DNA from: BQWY01 sp046351095
GTDB taxonomy: Bacteria > Nitrospirota > Nitrospiria > Nitrospirales > Nitrospiraceae
Reading direction: 5' to 3'
DNA length: 64,000 nt
Assembly: GCA_046351095.1 (NCBI GenBank)
Contig: JAXLZC010000001.1
Coordinates: 62,001 to 126,000, forward strand
Part shown: positions 1 to 7,790 of the stretch, one piece after another
Layout: every line of letters starts with the position of its first letter
Numbering within the stretch: position 1 is the stretch's first letter
Program-made: the position numbers and the translations under genes
Notes under the pieces: generated by a model
Databases searched by the model: none
What the model saw: the letters and a program-made list of their open reading frames with translations, nothing else
Told to the model about the DNA's origin: nothing

Positions 1-2
1 CG

Positions 3-503
3 AGTCAGCGTTGGCTCGCCATGGGGCGGCAGTGGCATCTCTTCTTCGCCTGGCTGTTCGTCTTTAATGGAATGCTGTATGCGGTTTATACCCTCGTCAG
101 TCGTCACGCCGTGCGACATCTGCTGCCGACCGGGCAAGATCTGGCGCACATTCCACAATCGATCGTGGATCATGTCCGACTGCGGCATCCGTCCGGCGAG
201 GCGGCTACACGCTACAATCCGCTGCAAAAAATTGCCTACTGTATTGTGCTCGGTGGGCTTGCGCCGCTGATCGTCCTGACCGGTGTGCTGATGTCGCCGA
301 CGATCGACGCGGCCGCTCCGTGGCTGTTGAGCGCCGTCGGCGGGCGGCAATCGGCGCGCACGCTGCATTTCATCGCCTGCTTTGCCTTCATCGGATTTAT
401 CGCCGTCCATGTCGGGCAGGTGATCCTGACGGGTTTCGTCAATAATCTACGGTCGATGCTGACGGGCTGGTTCACCGTGACGGACGGAGGTAAACGGTCA
501 TGA
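3..503 (+). CDS. Cytochrome b561-like membrane subunit (5' end outside window)
   Basis: The reading frame is open from the window edge, so the N-terminus is missing; 166 residues are visible and the ATG at 21 is probably internal. The protein has several hydrophobic segments. Histidines sit in the first visible helix (the WHLFFAWLF stretch) and in a later helix (LHFIACFAFIGFIAVH), the pattern of heme-b ligands in di-heme cytochrome b561 / hydrogenase-type b subunits. The stop overlaps the start of the next gene, a periplasmic molybdopterin oxidoreductase, by 4 bases. I infer a two-gene unit in which this membrane cytochrome passes electrons between the quinone pool and the molybdoenzyme. The family call is solid; the partner role is inference. 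Confidence 0.8.
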   Translation, partial: SQRWLAMGRQWHLFFAWLFVFNGMLYAVYTLVSRHAVRHLLPTGQDLAHIPQSIVDHVRLRHPSGEAATRYNPLQKIAYCIVLGGLAPLIVLTGVLMSPTIDAAAPWLLSAVGGRQSARTLHFIACFAFIGFIAVHVGQVILTGFVNNLRSMLTGWFTVTDGGKRS

Positions 504-1270
504 CGACGAAACGTGTCGTGGGGCGGCGGACATTGCTAAAAGGGGCGATCGGCGCGGCGAGCGCCGTGACCCTTGCGGGTTGCGACAATCTTTCGCGCAC
601 CGACTGGGTCACCTCGCTCCTTGCACAGACGGAAATCGTGACGGAGGCGCTGCAACGCGCCGTGACGCCGACCGCCGCCCTGGCCAAGGAGTACACGGAA
701 GCGGACATCTCGCGCGTCTTCCCGGCTAACGGCAACACCCATCCCGGCACCGCCGCCTATGTCGCGCTGGCACAGGAAGACTTTGTCGACTGGAACCTGG
801 TGATCAATGGTCTGGTGTCGTCGCCCATGAAGATGCCGCTGGCGTCGCTCACGAGTATGCCGGCGCGCACGCAAATTACGCGGCACGATTGCGTCGAAGG
901 CTGGAGCGCGATCGGCAAGTGGACCGGGGTGCCCCTCGGCGACTTGCTGCATCTCGCGAAGCCTCGTCCACCCGCCGCCTATGCCGTCTTTCATTGTGCC
1001 GATGTGGATGACTCAGGCGTGGTGTACTACGAAAGCCTCGCGCTCGCCGATTGTTACCATCCGCAAACCATCCTGGCCTATGCGCTGAACGACCAGCCGT
1101 TGGATATTCCCCACGGTGCGCCGCTCCGCCTGCGATGCGAACGCCAGTTGGGCTACAAACACGCCAAGTATGTCATGCGGATCGAATTGGTGGACACACT
1201 CGCCGGGATCGGCGGCGGCAAGGGCGGCTACTGGGAGGACCAAGGGTATGAATGGTACGCCGGTATCTGA
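500..1270 (+). CDS. Tat-exported molybdopterin-dependent oxidoreductase (sulfite oxidase fold)
   Basis: This 256-residue protein resembles the molybdopterin-binding domain of the sulfite oxidase / MsrP family. The N-terminus has a twin-arginine motif (R9 R10 T L L K G) and a lipobox-like LAGC at 25-28, so it may be exported folded by Tat and lipid-anchored. The HDCVEGW motif holds Cys131, the expected molybdenum ligand, and residues from about 95 onward form the catalytic fold. Its ATGA overlap with the upstream cytochrome b gene suggests co-translation and a shared electron path. It is short for full sulfite oxidases and lacks the dimerisation domain, as bacterial MsrP-like proteins do. The substrate cannot be told from sequence. 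Confidence 0.85.
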   Translation: MTTKRVVGRRTLLKGAIGAASAVTLAGCDNLSRTDWVTSLLAQTEIVTEALQRAVTPTAALAKEYTEADISRVFPANGNTHPGTAAYVALAQEDFVDWNLVINGLVSSPMKMPLASLTSMPARTQITRHDCVEGWSAIGKWTGVPLGDLLHLAKPRPPAAYAVFHCADVDDSGVVYYESLALADCYHPQTILAYALNDQPLDIPHGAPLRLRCERQLGYKHAKYVMRIELVDTLAGIGGGKGGYWEDQGYEWYAGI

Positions 1271-1374
1271 GCCAAGATCTGCGCCCAGATTGTTGCCGTG
1301 GATGACTGTCGTGCAGTAGTGTGTCATGTGTCCGTGACCCGCCCAACGACCCTCCGAAACGCTCCCGATGCAGC

Positions 1375-1404
1375 TTGACAGGCCGCCGGTCGTCCTTCTA
1401 CACT
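1375..1404 (+). promoter_or_regulatory. Sigma70-like promoter for the ffh operon
   Basis: TTGACA at 1375-1380 is separated by 18 bases from TACACT at 1399-1404. It lies in the 240-base gap after the oxidoreductase gene, about 105 bases before the ffh start, and faces the ffh-rpsP-rimM-trmD-rplS run. The call was made by eye. Confidence 0.55.
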
Positions 1405-1510
1405 GCGCGTTGGTCTTTTCCCTGCAAATTCGAGGACCTAGCAGTTTCCACGCAGTCTCCCTCCCGGTGTGTGAGACCCGTGTGATACGCGACTGATCGA
1501 GGAGCCGTTC

Positions 1511-2860
1511 GTGCTGGAAGCCCTCAGCGAAAAGTTCGACAAAGTCCTGCGTAAACTTCGCGGGCAGGGTGTGTTGACGGAAGCCAACATCGCCGAGGCC
1601 CTCAAAGAGGTGCGCCTCGCGCTGTTGGAAGCGGACGTCAACTTCAAGATCGTTAAAGACTTCATCGAGCGCGTCCAGCAGAAGGCGGTCGGGCAAGAGG
1701 TTTTGCGCAGCCTGACGCCTGGGCACCAGGTCGTCAAAATCGTCTGGGAAGAACTGGGCGAGATGATGGGGCGCGAGCACGCGGGGATCAAACTCTCCTC
1801 GATGCCGCCGACCGTCGTCATGATGGTCGGTCTTCAGGGCGCCGGCAAAACGACCACAAGCGGCAAACTCGCCCGTTGGTTCAAAGACCAGGGCAAACGC
1901 GTGCTGCTCGTCGCGGCGGATCCGCGCCGACCGGCGGCAGGCGATCAGTTGGCGAATCTTGGACAGACGCTCGAAGTCGATGTGTATCGCGCCGACCGCG
2001 CCGATGCGTCGCAGTCGGATGTCGTGCGGATCTGTTCTGACGGGGTGCAGCGCGGACGCGATAAGGGCTACGACATCGTCGTGCTCGACACCGGCGGACG
2101 CCTCCACATCGACGATGCGTTGATGCAGGAGTTGGTGGCGGTGCGCGACGCCGTGGGGCCGCACGAAGTGCTGCTCGTCGCCGACGCGATGACCGGCCAG
2201 GATGCCGTGGCCATGGCCACGCAGTTCGATCAGCGGTTGGGCCTGACGGGCATCATCCTCACCAAGACCGAAGGCGATGCGCGCGGCGGCGCCGTGTTGT
2301 CGATTCGTGCGGTGACGGGAAAACCCATCAAGTTTTTGGGCGTCGGGGAAAAACTCGATGCGCTCGAACTGTTCCATCCCGACCGGATGGCGTCCCGCAT
2401 CCTCGGCATGGGCGACGTGCTGTCGCTGATCGAAAAGGCGCAGGCGACCTACACGGAAGAGCAGGCGGCGCTCGCCAAAAAGGCGATGAGCGGGCAGGCG
2501 CTGACGTTCGAGGACTTTCGCGATCAGATGAAGCAGGTCAATAAGATGGGCAGTATCGAGTCGATTCTCGGTATGTTGCCCGGCGGTCAGCGGTTGCAGC
2601 AGATGGCGGGCGGCGGTATGGTGCCGGACCGGGAGATCAAACGCGTGGTGGCGATGATCGACTCAATGACCGCGCGCGAGCGCCGCGACCATACGTTGCT
2701 GAACGGCAGCCGCAAAAAGCGGATCGCCAAAGGCAGCGGGACGACCGTGCCCGAGGTGAACCGTCTCATCAAGCAGTTTCTCAGCACTCGGAAAATCATG
2801 AAAGCTGTCAGTGGTCCCGGAGGCCGGCGGAATTTGCTGCAGGCCCTTCGGTCCATGTAA
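1511..2860 (+). CDS. ffh: Signal recognition particle GTPase Ffh (SRP54)
   Basis: Ffh binds 4.5S RNA and signal peptides of nascent membrane proteins and delivers ribosomes to FtsY, hydrolysing GTP. The 449-residue length is normal. The N domain helical bundle covers about 1-95. The P-loop GLQGAGKT is at 107-114, followed by the DTGGR and TKTEGDARGG GTPase motifs. The methionine-rich M domain from about 300 carries the MGSIESILGMLPG stretch and a basic RNA-binding region. The start is GTG at 1511 with a GAGGAG-type ribosome-binding site 8-12 bases upstream. It heads the conserved run with rpsP, rimM, trmD and rplS. The SRP RNA gene is not seen nearby. Confidence 0.97.
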   Translation: MLEALSEKFDKVLRKLRGQGVLTEANIAEALKEVRLALLEADVNFKIVKDFIERVQQKAVGQEVLRSLTPGHQVVKIVWEELGEMMGREHAGIKLSSMPPTVVMMVGLQGAGKTTTSGKLARWFKDQGKRVLLVAADPRRPAAGDQLANLGQTLEVDVYRADRADASQSDVVRICSDGVQRGRDKGYDIVVLDTGGRLHIDDALMQELVAVRDAVGPHEVLLVADAMTGQDAVAMATQFDQRLGLTGIILTKTEGDARGGAVLSIRAVTGKPIKFLGVGEKLDALELFHPDRMASRILGMGDVLSLIEKAQATYTEEQAALAKKAMSGQALTFEDFRDQMKQVNKMGSIESILGMLPGGQRLQQMAGGGMVPDREIKRVVAMIDSMTARERRDHTLLNGSRKKRIAKGSGTTVPEVNRLIKQFLSTRKIMKAVSGPGGRRNLLQALRSM

Positions 2861-2907
2861 CCCTTCCACGTTCCCAGTTTTACTGGCCGATTACAAAGGA
2901 GATCCAC

Positions 2908-3222
2908 GTGGCCGTTCATTTACGACTTTCGCGCGCCGGACGTCACAAATTGCCCTTCTACCGCCTGGTCGCCGCCGATTCGCGCAGCCCGCGCGACGGC
3001 CGGTACTTGGAGATCTTGGGCACGTACAACCCGCTCAAGAATCCGGCGATGTCGGAATTGAAGTCCGAGCGCGTGCAACATTGGATCAGCGTCGGCGCGC
3101 AACCGACCACGACCGTGCGGACGATCTTGCGTCGCGCCGGTGTGATCAAGGCCGCTCCGGCTCCAGCGGCGGCTGCCGCGAAGGCGCCGGCAAAAGCCAA
3201 GGCTGCGGCGAAGAGCAAGTAG
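2908..3222 (+). CDS. rpsP: 30S ribosomal protein S16
   Basis: S16 is a small-subunit assembly protein. The N-terminal 80 residues carry the family signature (VHLRLSRAGRHKLPFYRLV, then RDGRYLEILGTYNPL). The GTG start at 2908 is set by a strong AAAGGAG site at 2896-2902. The last 25 or so residues form a lysine/alanine-rich tail that extends the usual core of about 80 residues; such low-complexity basic tails occur in several phyla and may contact rRNA. It lies 47 bases after ffh and 30 before rimM. No KH-domain gene (khpA) sits between rpsP and rimM, although one does in many other bacteria. Confidence 0.97.
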   Translation: MAVHLRLSRAGRHKLPFYRLVAADSRSPRDGRYLEILGTYNPLKNPAMSELKSERVQHWISVGAQPTTTVRTILRRAGVIKAAPAPAAAAAKAPAKAKAAAKSK

Positions 3223-3252
3223 GCGCCTGCGCGCCGAAAGGGCGGAGGACTG

Positions 3253-3888
3253 ATGCACGCTCGTCGGCGGCAGACGGTCGAGCAGTCGTCGTCGGCGAAC
3301 GCCGGCGAGGACGTGATCATCGGAGTGGTCGATCGCGCATTCGGTGTGCACGGGGCCGCGTTGGTGACGTCGCTCACCGATGTCCCTGAGCGGTATCAGG
3401 TCGGCATGTCCGTGCGACTCGCCGACGATCGTGGGTTGTCGTATCCGACGACGATCCTGTCGGTTCGGCCGCATGGCGAACGGCTGATCGTCGAGTTCGA
3501 CGGGATCAAGGCGCCGGAAACGCTGGCGCGGTACCGTGGAGCCTATGTGTATGCGCCGCGGTCGGCGGAGCCCGCGCCGGACGGTCACTTTTTTCAGTGC
3601 GATTTGCTGGGGCTGGGCGTGGTCGATGAGCAGGGACGGTCGTTGGGCGCGGTGGACCACATCGTCGAGTCCGGCACGCAACATCTGTTTGTCGTGCGCG
3701 GGGGCGAGCGCGAGTGGTTGATCCCGGCGGTGAAGGCCTGGGTGACGAACATCGACCTGGCCGCGCGGACGATGACGGTGCGTCGGCCTGAGGTCGACGA
3801 GTCGGCGCGCGACGACGCTCGGCAGGCGGCGCAAACCGTTGAGCCGCACGCGGCTGAAGCGGGGGAGCGTACCCGACATGCGCGGTGA
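3253..3888 (+). CDS. rimM: 16S rRNA processing protein RimM
   Basis: RimM helps mature the 3' domain of the 30S subunit and binds S19. The 211-residue protein begins with about 20 non-conserved residues and then the RimM core (VIIGVVDRAFGVHGAALVTSLTD). The N-terminal beta barrel spans about 20-105. The C-terminal PRC barrel spans about 110-185 and includes the HLFVVRGGEREWLIPAV stretch. A disordered Ala/Glu/Arg-rich tail follows. The stop overlaps the trmD start by 11 bases. Its place between rpsP and trmD is the standard arrangement and supports the call. Confidence 0.95.
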   Translation: MHARRRQTVEQSSSANAGEDVIIGVVDRAFGVHGAALVTSLTDVPERYQVGMSVRLADDRGLSYPTTILSVRPHGERLIVEFDGIKAPETLARYRGAYVYAPRSAEPAPDGHFFQCDLLGLGVVDEQGRSLGAVDHIVESGTQHLFVVRGGEREWLIPAVKAWVTNIDLAARTMTVRRPEVDESARDDARQAAQTVEPHAAEAGERTRHAR

Positions 3889-4666
3889 CGTGCTCACGCT
3901 GTTCCCGGAGTTGGTAGCGGGTGTGTTGGCGCAGAGTATGTTGCGCCGTGCGCAGGATAAGGGCTTGCTCGACATCCGCGTGTGGAATTTGCGCGATGTC
4001 ATCGACGACCGACACAAGGTCGCCGACGATGCGCCGTACGGCGGGGGCGGCGGCATGGTCATGAAGGCGGATCCGTTTTATCGGACGCTGGAGACGATGC
4101 AGCAGCAAGACGGTGTCGCGGAGCTCGCGACCGGTTATCGCCTCCTGATGCCGTCGCCGCAAGGGCGGCCGTTTACGCAGGCGTTCGCGGCGGAGCTGAG
4201 CCGCGAGGCCCGTCGACTTGTGTGGTTGTGCGGCCACTACGAAGGCATCGACGAGCGTGTGCGGATCGGGTTACAGCCGGAAGAAGTGTCGATCGGGGAT
4301 TATGTGCTGACGGGCGGGGAGTTGGCGGCGCTGGTGATGATCGACGCCGCCGTGCGGTACGTGCCGGGCGTCTTGGGCGATCCGGACTCGGCGGTCAACG
4401 ACTCGTTTCACGACGGGTTGCTCGACTATCCGCACTACACGCGCCCGGTCGAATATCGAGGGATGACGGTGCCCGACGTGTTGCTGTCGGGACACCATGA
4501 CGCCATTCGGCGGTGGCGACGCGAGCAGGCGTTGCGGAATACGTTCGTGAAGCGGCCCGACTTGCTGACGCGGCGGGACTGGGACGCGGACGATCGCGCG
4601 CTGCTCGATCAACTACAACAGGAACACAGGCCATCGTCGTGTGTGCCATGTGGGGAGGAGGAGTAG
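3878..4666 (+). CDS. trmD: tRNA (guanine-37-N1)-methyltransferase TrmD
   Basis: TrmD methylates G37 next to the anticodon using S-adenosylmethionine and so prevents frameshifting. The start is the ATG at 3878 (MRGDVLTLFPE), which matches the family N-terminus; an upstream TTG in the same frame at 3839 adds 13 non-homologous residues. Visible motifs are DDAPYGGGGGMVMK in the first half, the SPOUT trefoil knot (LVWLCGHYEGIDERV, then SIGDYVLTGGELAALVMID), and the C-terminal helical domain with HHDAIRRWR. The 262-residue length is typical. It lies inside the ribosomal/RNA maturation operon, overlapping rimM and four bases before rplS. Confidence 0.96.
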   Translation: MRGDVLTLFPELVAGVLAQSMLRRAQDKGLLDIRVWNLRDVIDDRHKVADDAPYGGGGGMVMKADPFYRTLETMQQQDGVAELATGYRLLMPSPQGRPFTQAFAAELSREARRLVWLCGHYEGIDERVRIGLQPEEVSIGDYVLTGGELAALVMIDAAVRYVPGVLGDPDSAVNDSFHDGLLDYPHYTRPVEYRGMTVPDVLLSGHHDAIRRWRREQALRNTFVKRPDLLTRRDWDADDRALLDQLQQEHRPSSCVPCGEEE

Positions 4667-4670
4667 GGTC

Positions 4671-5039
4671 ATGAATCGCATTCAACGGTTGCAGCAGTCG
4701 TTCATCAAGGGCGAAACCCCCACGTTCGAAATCGGGGATACCGTCCGCGTGCATGTGACGGTCAGCGAAGGCGACAAAGACCGTATCCAGGTCTACGAAG
4801 GCGCCGTGATCGCGCGTAAGGGCGGCTCGAACACCGAGACGTTCACCGTACGGAAAGTCTCCTACGGCGTCGGTGTGGAGCGTATTTTCCCGGTCCATTC
4901 GCCGATCATTGCGAAGATCGACGTCGTGCGCCAAGGCCGCGTGCGTCGCGCGAAGCTCTACTACCTGCGCAACAAGAAGGGCAAGATGGCGAAGGTGGCG
5001 GATCGCGAGACCCAGACCACGGCCGCCGCGAAGGCCTAG
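4671..5039 (+). CDS. rplS: 50S ribosomal protein L19
   Basis: L19 sits at the 30S-50S interface. The ATG at 4671 is preceded by a very strong GGAGGAGGAG site at 4654-4663 and gives the family start (MNRIQRLQQSF). An in-frame ATG at 4641 would add ten unrelated residues. The signature GDTVRVHVTVSEGDKDRIQVYEGAVIARK and the VRRAKLYYLRNKKGK segment are intact. The protein has 122 residues with a short Thr/Ala-rich tail. It follows trmD by four bases, as in most bacteria. Confidence 0.97.
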   Translation: MNRIQRLQQSFIKGETPTFEIGDTVRVHVTVSEGDKDRIQVYEGAVIARKGGSNTETFTVRKVSYGVGVERIFPVHSPIIAKIDVVRQGRVRRAKLYYLRNKKGKMAKVADRETQTTAAAKA

Positions 5040-5100
5040 TTCGCCCCGGTCGACGTCGTCCCGTGCGCGTCGTGTACCCTGGTGGGAGGAACAGCGCCTG

Positions 5101-5781
5101 GTGGGTCCCACACACGAGTTTGAACGCGACGCGCGCCGTCGCGGCTTTCGCCGTATCGTCGGGCTCGACGAGGCGGGGCGCGGGCCATTGGCCGGGCCGG
5201 TGGTCGCCGCCGCCGTGTGGTTGCCGAGCGGATGCTCGTTCGACGGGTTGGACGACAGTAAAGTCGTTGCGCCGGAGCGTCGCGAGGCGCTCTATTTCGA
5301 CATTCTGCGCCGCGCCCGAGCCGTCGGCGTCGGACTCGCCACGGCGGAAGAGATCGACGCGATCAACATCCTCGAAGCGACGCGGCTCGCGATGTCTCGC
5401 GCGGTGGTGGCTCTGGCGACGCCACCGGATTTTTTGCTGCTGGATGCGATCCGCTTGCCCAACCTGGCGCTTCCGCAATGTCCGATCGTCAAAGGCGATC
5501 AGCTGTCCGCGTCGATCGCCGCCGCCTCCATCGTCGCCAAGGTGACGCGCGACCGCTTGATGCTTGACGCGCATCGGTGTTATCCCCAATACGAGTTCCA
5601 TCTGCATAAGGGCTACGGCACGGCGCGACACCTAGACGCCTTGGCCGCGTACGGGCCGAGTCCGCTGCATCGGCGGACGTTCGATCCCGTTCGACAGTGC
5701 ATCGCGGCGCGGACCAAGCAGTCGGCGCCTCCGCCCGCACCTCTGCCGACGCCGATGCACGAAGGATGTGCCGCGTGCTGA
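5101..5781 (+). CDS. rnhB: Ribonuclease HII
   Basis: RNase HII nicks RNA in RNA-DNA hybrids and at single ribonucleotides embedded in DNA. The DEAGRGPLAGPV motif holds catalytic Asp23 and Glu24. The KGDQLSASIAAASIVAKVTRD segment and a third acidic site around LLLDAI complete the active site. The start is the GTG at 5101 behind GGGAGGA at 5083-5089; the open frame continues far upstream without homology. That gives 226 residues, normal for the family, with a Pro/Ala-rich C-terminal extension. Its 3' end overlaps the yraN start by 7 bases, so the two are probably translationally coupled. Confidence 0.94.
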   Translation: MGPTHEFERDARRRGFRRIVGLDEAGRGPLAGPVVAAAVWLPSGCSFDGLDDSKVVAPERREALYFDILRRARAVGVGLATAEEIDAINILEATRLAMSRAVVALATPPDFLLLDAIRLPNLALPQCPIVKGDQLSASIAAASIVAKVTRDRLMLDAHRCYPQYEFHLHKGYGTARHLDALAAYGPSPLHRRTFDPVRQCIAARTKQSAPPPAPLPTPMHEGCAAC

Positions 5782-6173
5782 ACGACCGTCGCGCCGATGC
5801 CCGCGAGTTCGGCCAGGAAAGCGAACGGTTGGCCGAGCGGTATTTGCGGCGCAAGGGATACGATATCCTCGAGCGCAATGTGCAGTTTCCCGAGGGCGAA
5901 TTGGACCTCGTGGCGAAGCAGGGCGAGGTCATCGTGTTCGTCGAGGTGAAGGCGCGGCGGTCCACCGCGATGGGCGGGGCGGCCTATGCGGTGCAAGCCG
6001 AGAAACGCACGCGATTGATCCGGGTGGCGGCGCGGTATCTGGCGGAACACAACGGTGTCGGCGCGTCCGCTCGATTCGACGTCGTCCTCATTCAACAAGA
6101 CGGTGCCGGGCAACCGGCGGTCGAGCATATCGAGAACGCATTCGAAGTGCCGGCGGGAGATCAACGATGGTAG
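5775..6173 (+). CDS. YraN family endonuclease-like protein (UPF0102)
   Basis: This small protein has a predicted restriction-endonuclease-like fold and unknown cellular role. The core runs AREFGQESERLAERYLRRKGYDILERN, GELDLVAKQGEVIVFVEVKARR, then a C-terminal helix. The acidic residues of GELD and the EVK motif match the nuclease-like active site of the family. I place the start at GTG 5775, because GAAGGA at 5760-5765 is about 9 bases upstream and the gene then overlaps rnhB by 7 bases; ATG 5766 is the alternative. The length is about 132 residues, usual for the family. rnhB-yraN adjacency is common and may reflect a shared role in nucleic acid repair. Confidence 0.88.
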   Translation: MLNDRRADAREFGQESERLAERYLRRKGYDILERNVQFPEGELDLVAKQGEVIVFVEVKARRSTAMGGAAYAVQAEKRTRLIRVAARYLAEHNGVGASARFDVVLIQQDGAGQPAVEHIENAFEVPAGDQRW

Positions 6174-6222
6174 GAGTCGCCTCGCGACGCGCATCGGCCG
6201 GTGCCCGTCGGTGTGACTCCGC

Positions 6223-6894
6223 ATGATTCAACTGTTTCACGTCTCCAAAGCCTACGGTCGGTGCCAGGCGCTCCGCGATGTCAGCGTGGACATTGCGAAG
6301 GGCGACTTTGTGTTGCTCATGGGCTCGAGCGGCGCCGGCAAGTCGACGCTGCTGAAGCTCTTGTTCGGCGGAGACCAGCCGGACGAGGGCCAGATCCTCG
6401 TGCAGGGGCAGAACATCGCCACGCTCACGGGCCGCCAGATTCCGCAGTTGCGGCGCCGGATGGGCATCGTCTTCCAAGATTTTCGTCTCCTCTCCAAACG
6501 CACCGTGTTCGAAAACGTGGCGCTGCCGCTGATGGTGGGCGGCAGTTCCGGACAGGACATCCGCCGCCGCGTGTCGGAGGCGTTACGTGCCGTCGGTGTC
6601 GAACACAAACGCGAACATCTCCCGCCGACACTGTCGGCGGGCGAGCAGCAACGTGTGTCCATCGCGCGCGCGATCATCAACAGCCCCATCATTTTGTTGG
6701 CCGACGAACCCACCGGCAACCTCGATCCGGAACTCACGGCCGACATCGTCGAACTCTTCAAGCAGATCAACGCGCGCGGCACGACCGTCGTGGTCGCCAC
6801 ACACGACCCGCAAGTGATGCGGCAAGTGAATCGGCGCGTGTTGACCTTACGCAACGGACAAATCCTCGCCGATCAGGAAGGATCCTTCGTATGA
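6223..6894 (+). CDS. ftsE: Cell division ATP-binding protein FtsE
   Basis: FtsE is the cytoplasmic ATPase of the FtsEX complex, which activates septal peptidoglycan hydrolases through a periplasmic partner. The 223-residue protein has a Walker A (GSSGAGKST, 34-42), a Q-loop region (VFQDFRLL), an ABC signature (LSAGEQQR, 137-144), a Walker B (ILLADEP, 157-163) and the H-loop (ATHD). LSAGEQQR with DFRLL is characteristic of FtsE within the LolD/MacB-like group. Its stop overlaps the ftsX start (ATGA), and ftsX and envC follow directly, a strong contextual confirmation. Confidence 0.95.
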   Translation: MIQLFHVSKAYGRCQALRDVSVDIAKGDFVLLMGSSGAGKSTLLKLLFGGDQPDEGQILVQGQNIATLTGRQIPQLRRRMGIVFQDFRLLSKRTVFENVALPLMVGGSSGQDIRRRVSEALRAVGVEHKREHLPPTLSAGEQQRVSIARAIINSPIILLADEPTGNLDPELTADIVELFKQINARGTTVVVATHDPQVMRQVNRRVLTLRNGQILADQEGSFV

Positions 6895-7790
6895 TCCGCA
6901 CCTGGTCCTACCTGCTGCGCGAAGCGGTGGCGAACATTCGTCTGAACCGTACGACGAGTTTGGTCGCCGTCGTCACCACCGCGTTTACGCTGGCTTGCCT
7001 CGGTGTCTTTCTGTTGATCGTGCTGAACGTACGCGGCATGGCGGCCTCGATCGCGAAGGAGATCAAGGTCATCGTGTACGTGGAGGACTCGGCCGACGCC
7101 GCCCAGATCGACGAGCTGCGCGCCACGTTGCAAAAACACGAGGCCGTGTCGGCCGTCAGTTTCGTGTCGAAGGAGCAGGCACGCGAAGAATTTCGTGTGC
7201 AGTTTCCTAACGAGTCGCAGTTGTTGGATGGCCTCGGGGAAAACCCGTTGCCCGCCTCGTTCTCCGTCACGTTGGCGCCGCGTTTCCGCGCGACGGATGT
7301 CGTGACGCGCTGGGCCGAATTGGTCCGATCGTTTCCCGCCGTCGCGGAAGTCGAATATAGTCAGGATTGGGTCGAAAACCTAACGGCGGTGCTGCACAAC
7401 CTCGAAGGGGCGGCCATCAGCATCGGCCTGATTCTCTCACTTGCGTCGGTGACGATCATTGCCAATACGATTAGGTTGACCGTCAATTCGCGCCGCCACG
7501 AATTGCATATTTTGCAGCTCGTGGGCGCCACAAACTGGTTCATCAAGTTGCCGTACCTGTTGGAAGGGGCGCTTCTCGGGAGCGTGGGGGGGATTCTCGC
7601 CTTGGCGATTCTCGAAGGCGGCTTCGCCGTCTTTCGCTTGCAGATGGAAACGACCAATAAATTGTTCAACACGCAGACCTGGCTCCACTATTCGCCGGTA
7701 CACCTGATGGGCGCGTTGCTGTTGATCGGCTTGGCGCTTGGACTGGTCGGCAGCTTGGTCTCCGTCATTCGCCTGAAGGACGCGCCGTGA
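6891..7790 (+). CDS. ftsX: Cell division membrane protein FtsX
   Basis: FtsX is the membrane subunit of FtsEX. The ATG at 6891 overlaps the ftsE stop by 4 bases and starts a 299-residue protein (MIRTWSYLLREAVANI). It has one transmembrane helix near residues 25-48 and a periplasmic domain from about 55 to 165 that would bind EnvC or another activator. Three more helices follow (about 170-195, 220-245 and 270-292), the usual four-helix FtsX topology. The frame is open upstream to 6201, but that stretch lies over ftsE and has no homology. ftsX overlaps the next gene, envC, by 4 bases. Confidence 0.95.
   Translation: MIRTWSYLLREAVANIRLNRTTSLVAVVTTAFTLACLGVFLLIVLNVRGMAASIAKEIKVIVYVEDSADAAQIDELRATLQKHEAVSAVSFVSKEQAREEFRVQFPNESQLLDGLGENPLPASFSVTLAPRFRATDVVTRWAELVRSFPAVAEVEYSQDWVENLTAVLHNLEGAAISIGLILSLASVTIIANTIRLTVNSRRHELHILQLVGATNWFIKLPYLLEGALLGSVGGILALAILEGGFAVFRLQMETTNKLFNTQTWLHYSPVHLMGALLLIGLALGLVGSLVSVIRLKDAP

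Noticed and set aside
1271..1510. SRP RNA or tRNA in the gap before ffh
   Set aside because: No conserved SRP tetraloop helix or cloverleaf could be drawn; only a promoter-like pair is seen.
1013..2377. Long minus-strand open frame opposite ffh
   Set aside because: It mirrors ffh codons in a GC-rich region, is rich in His/Arg/Asp as antisense frames are, and shows no family motif.
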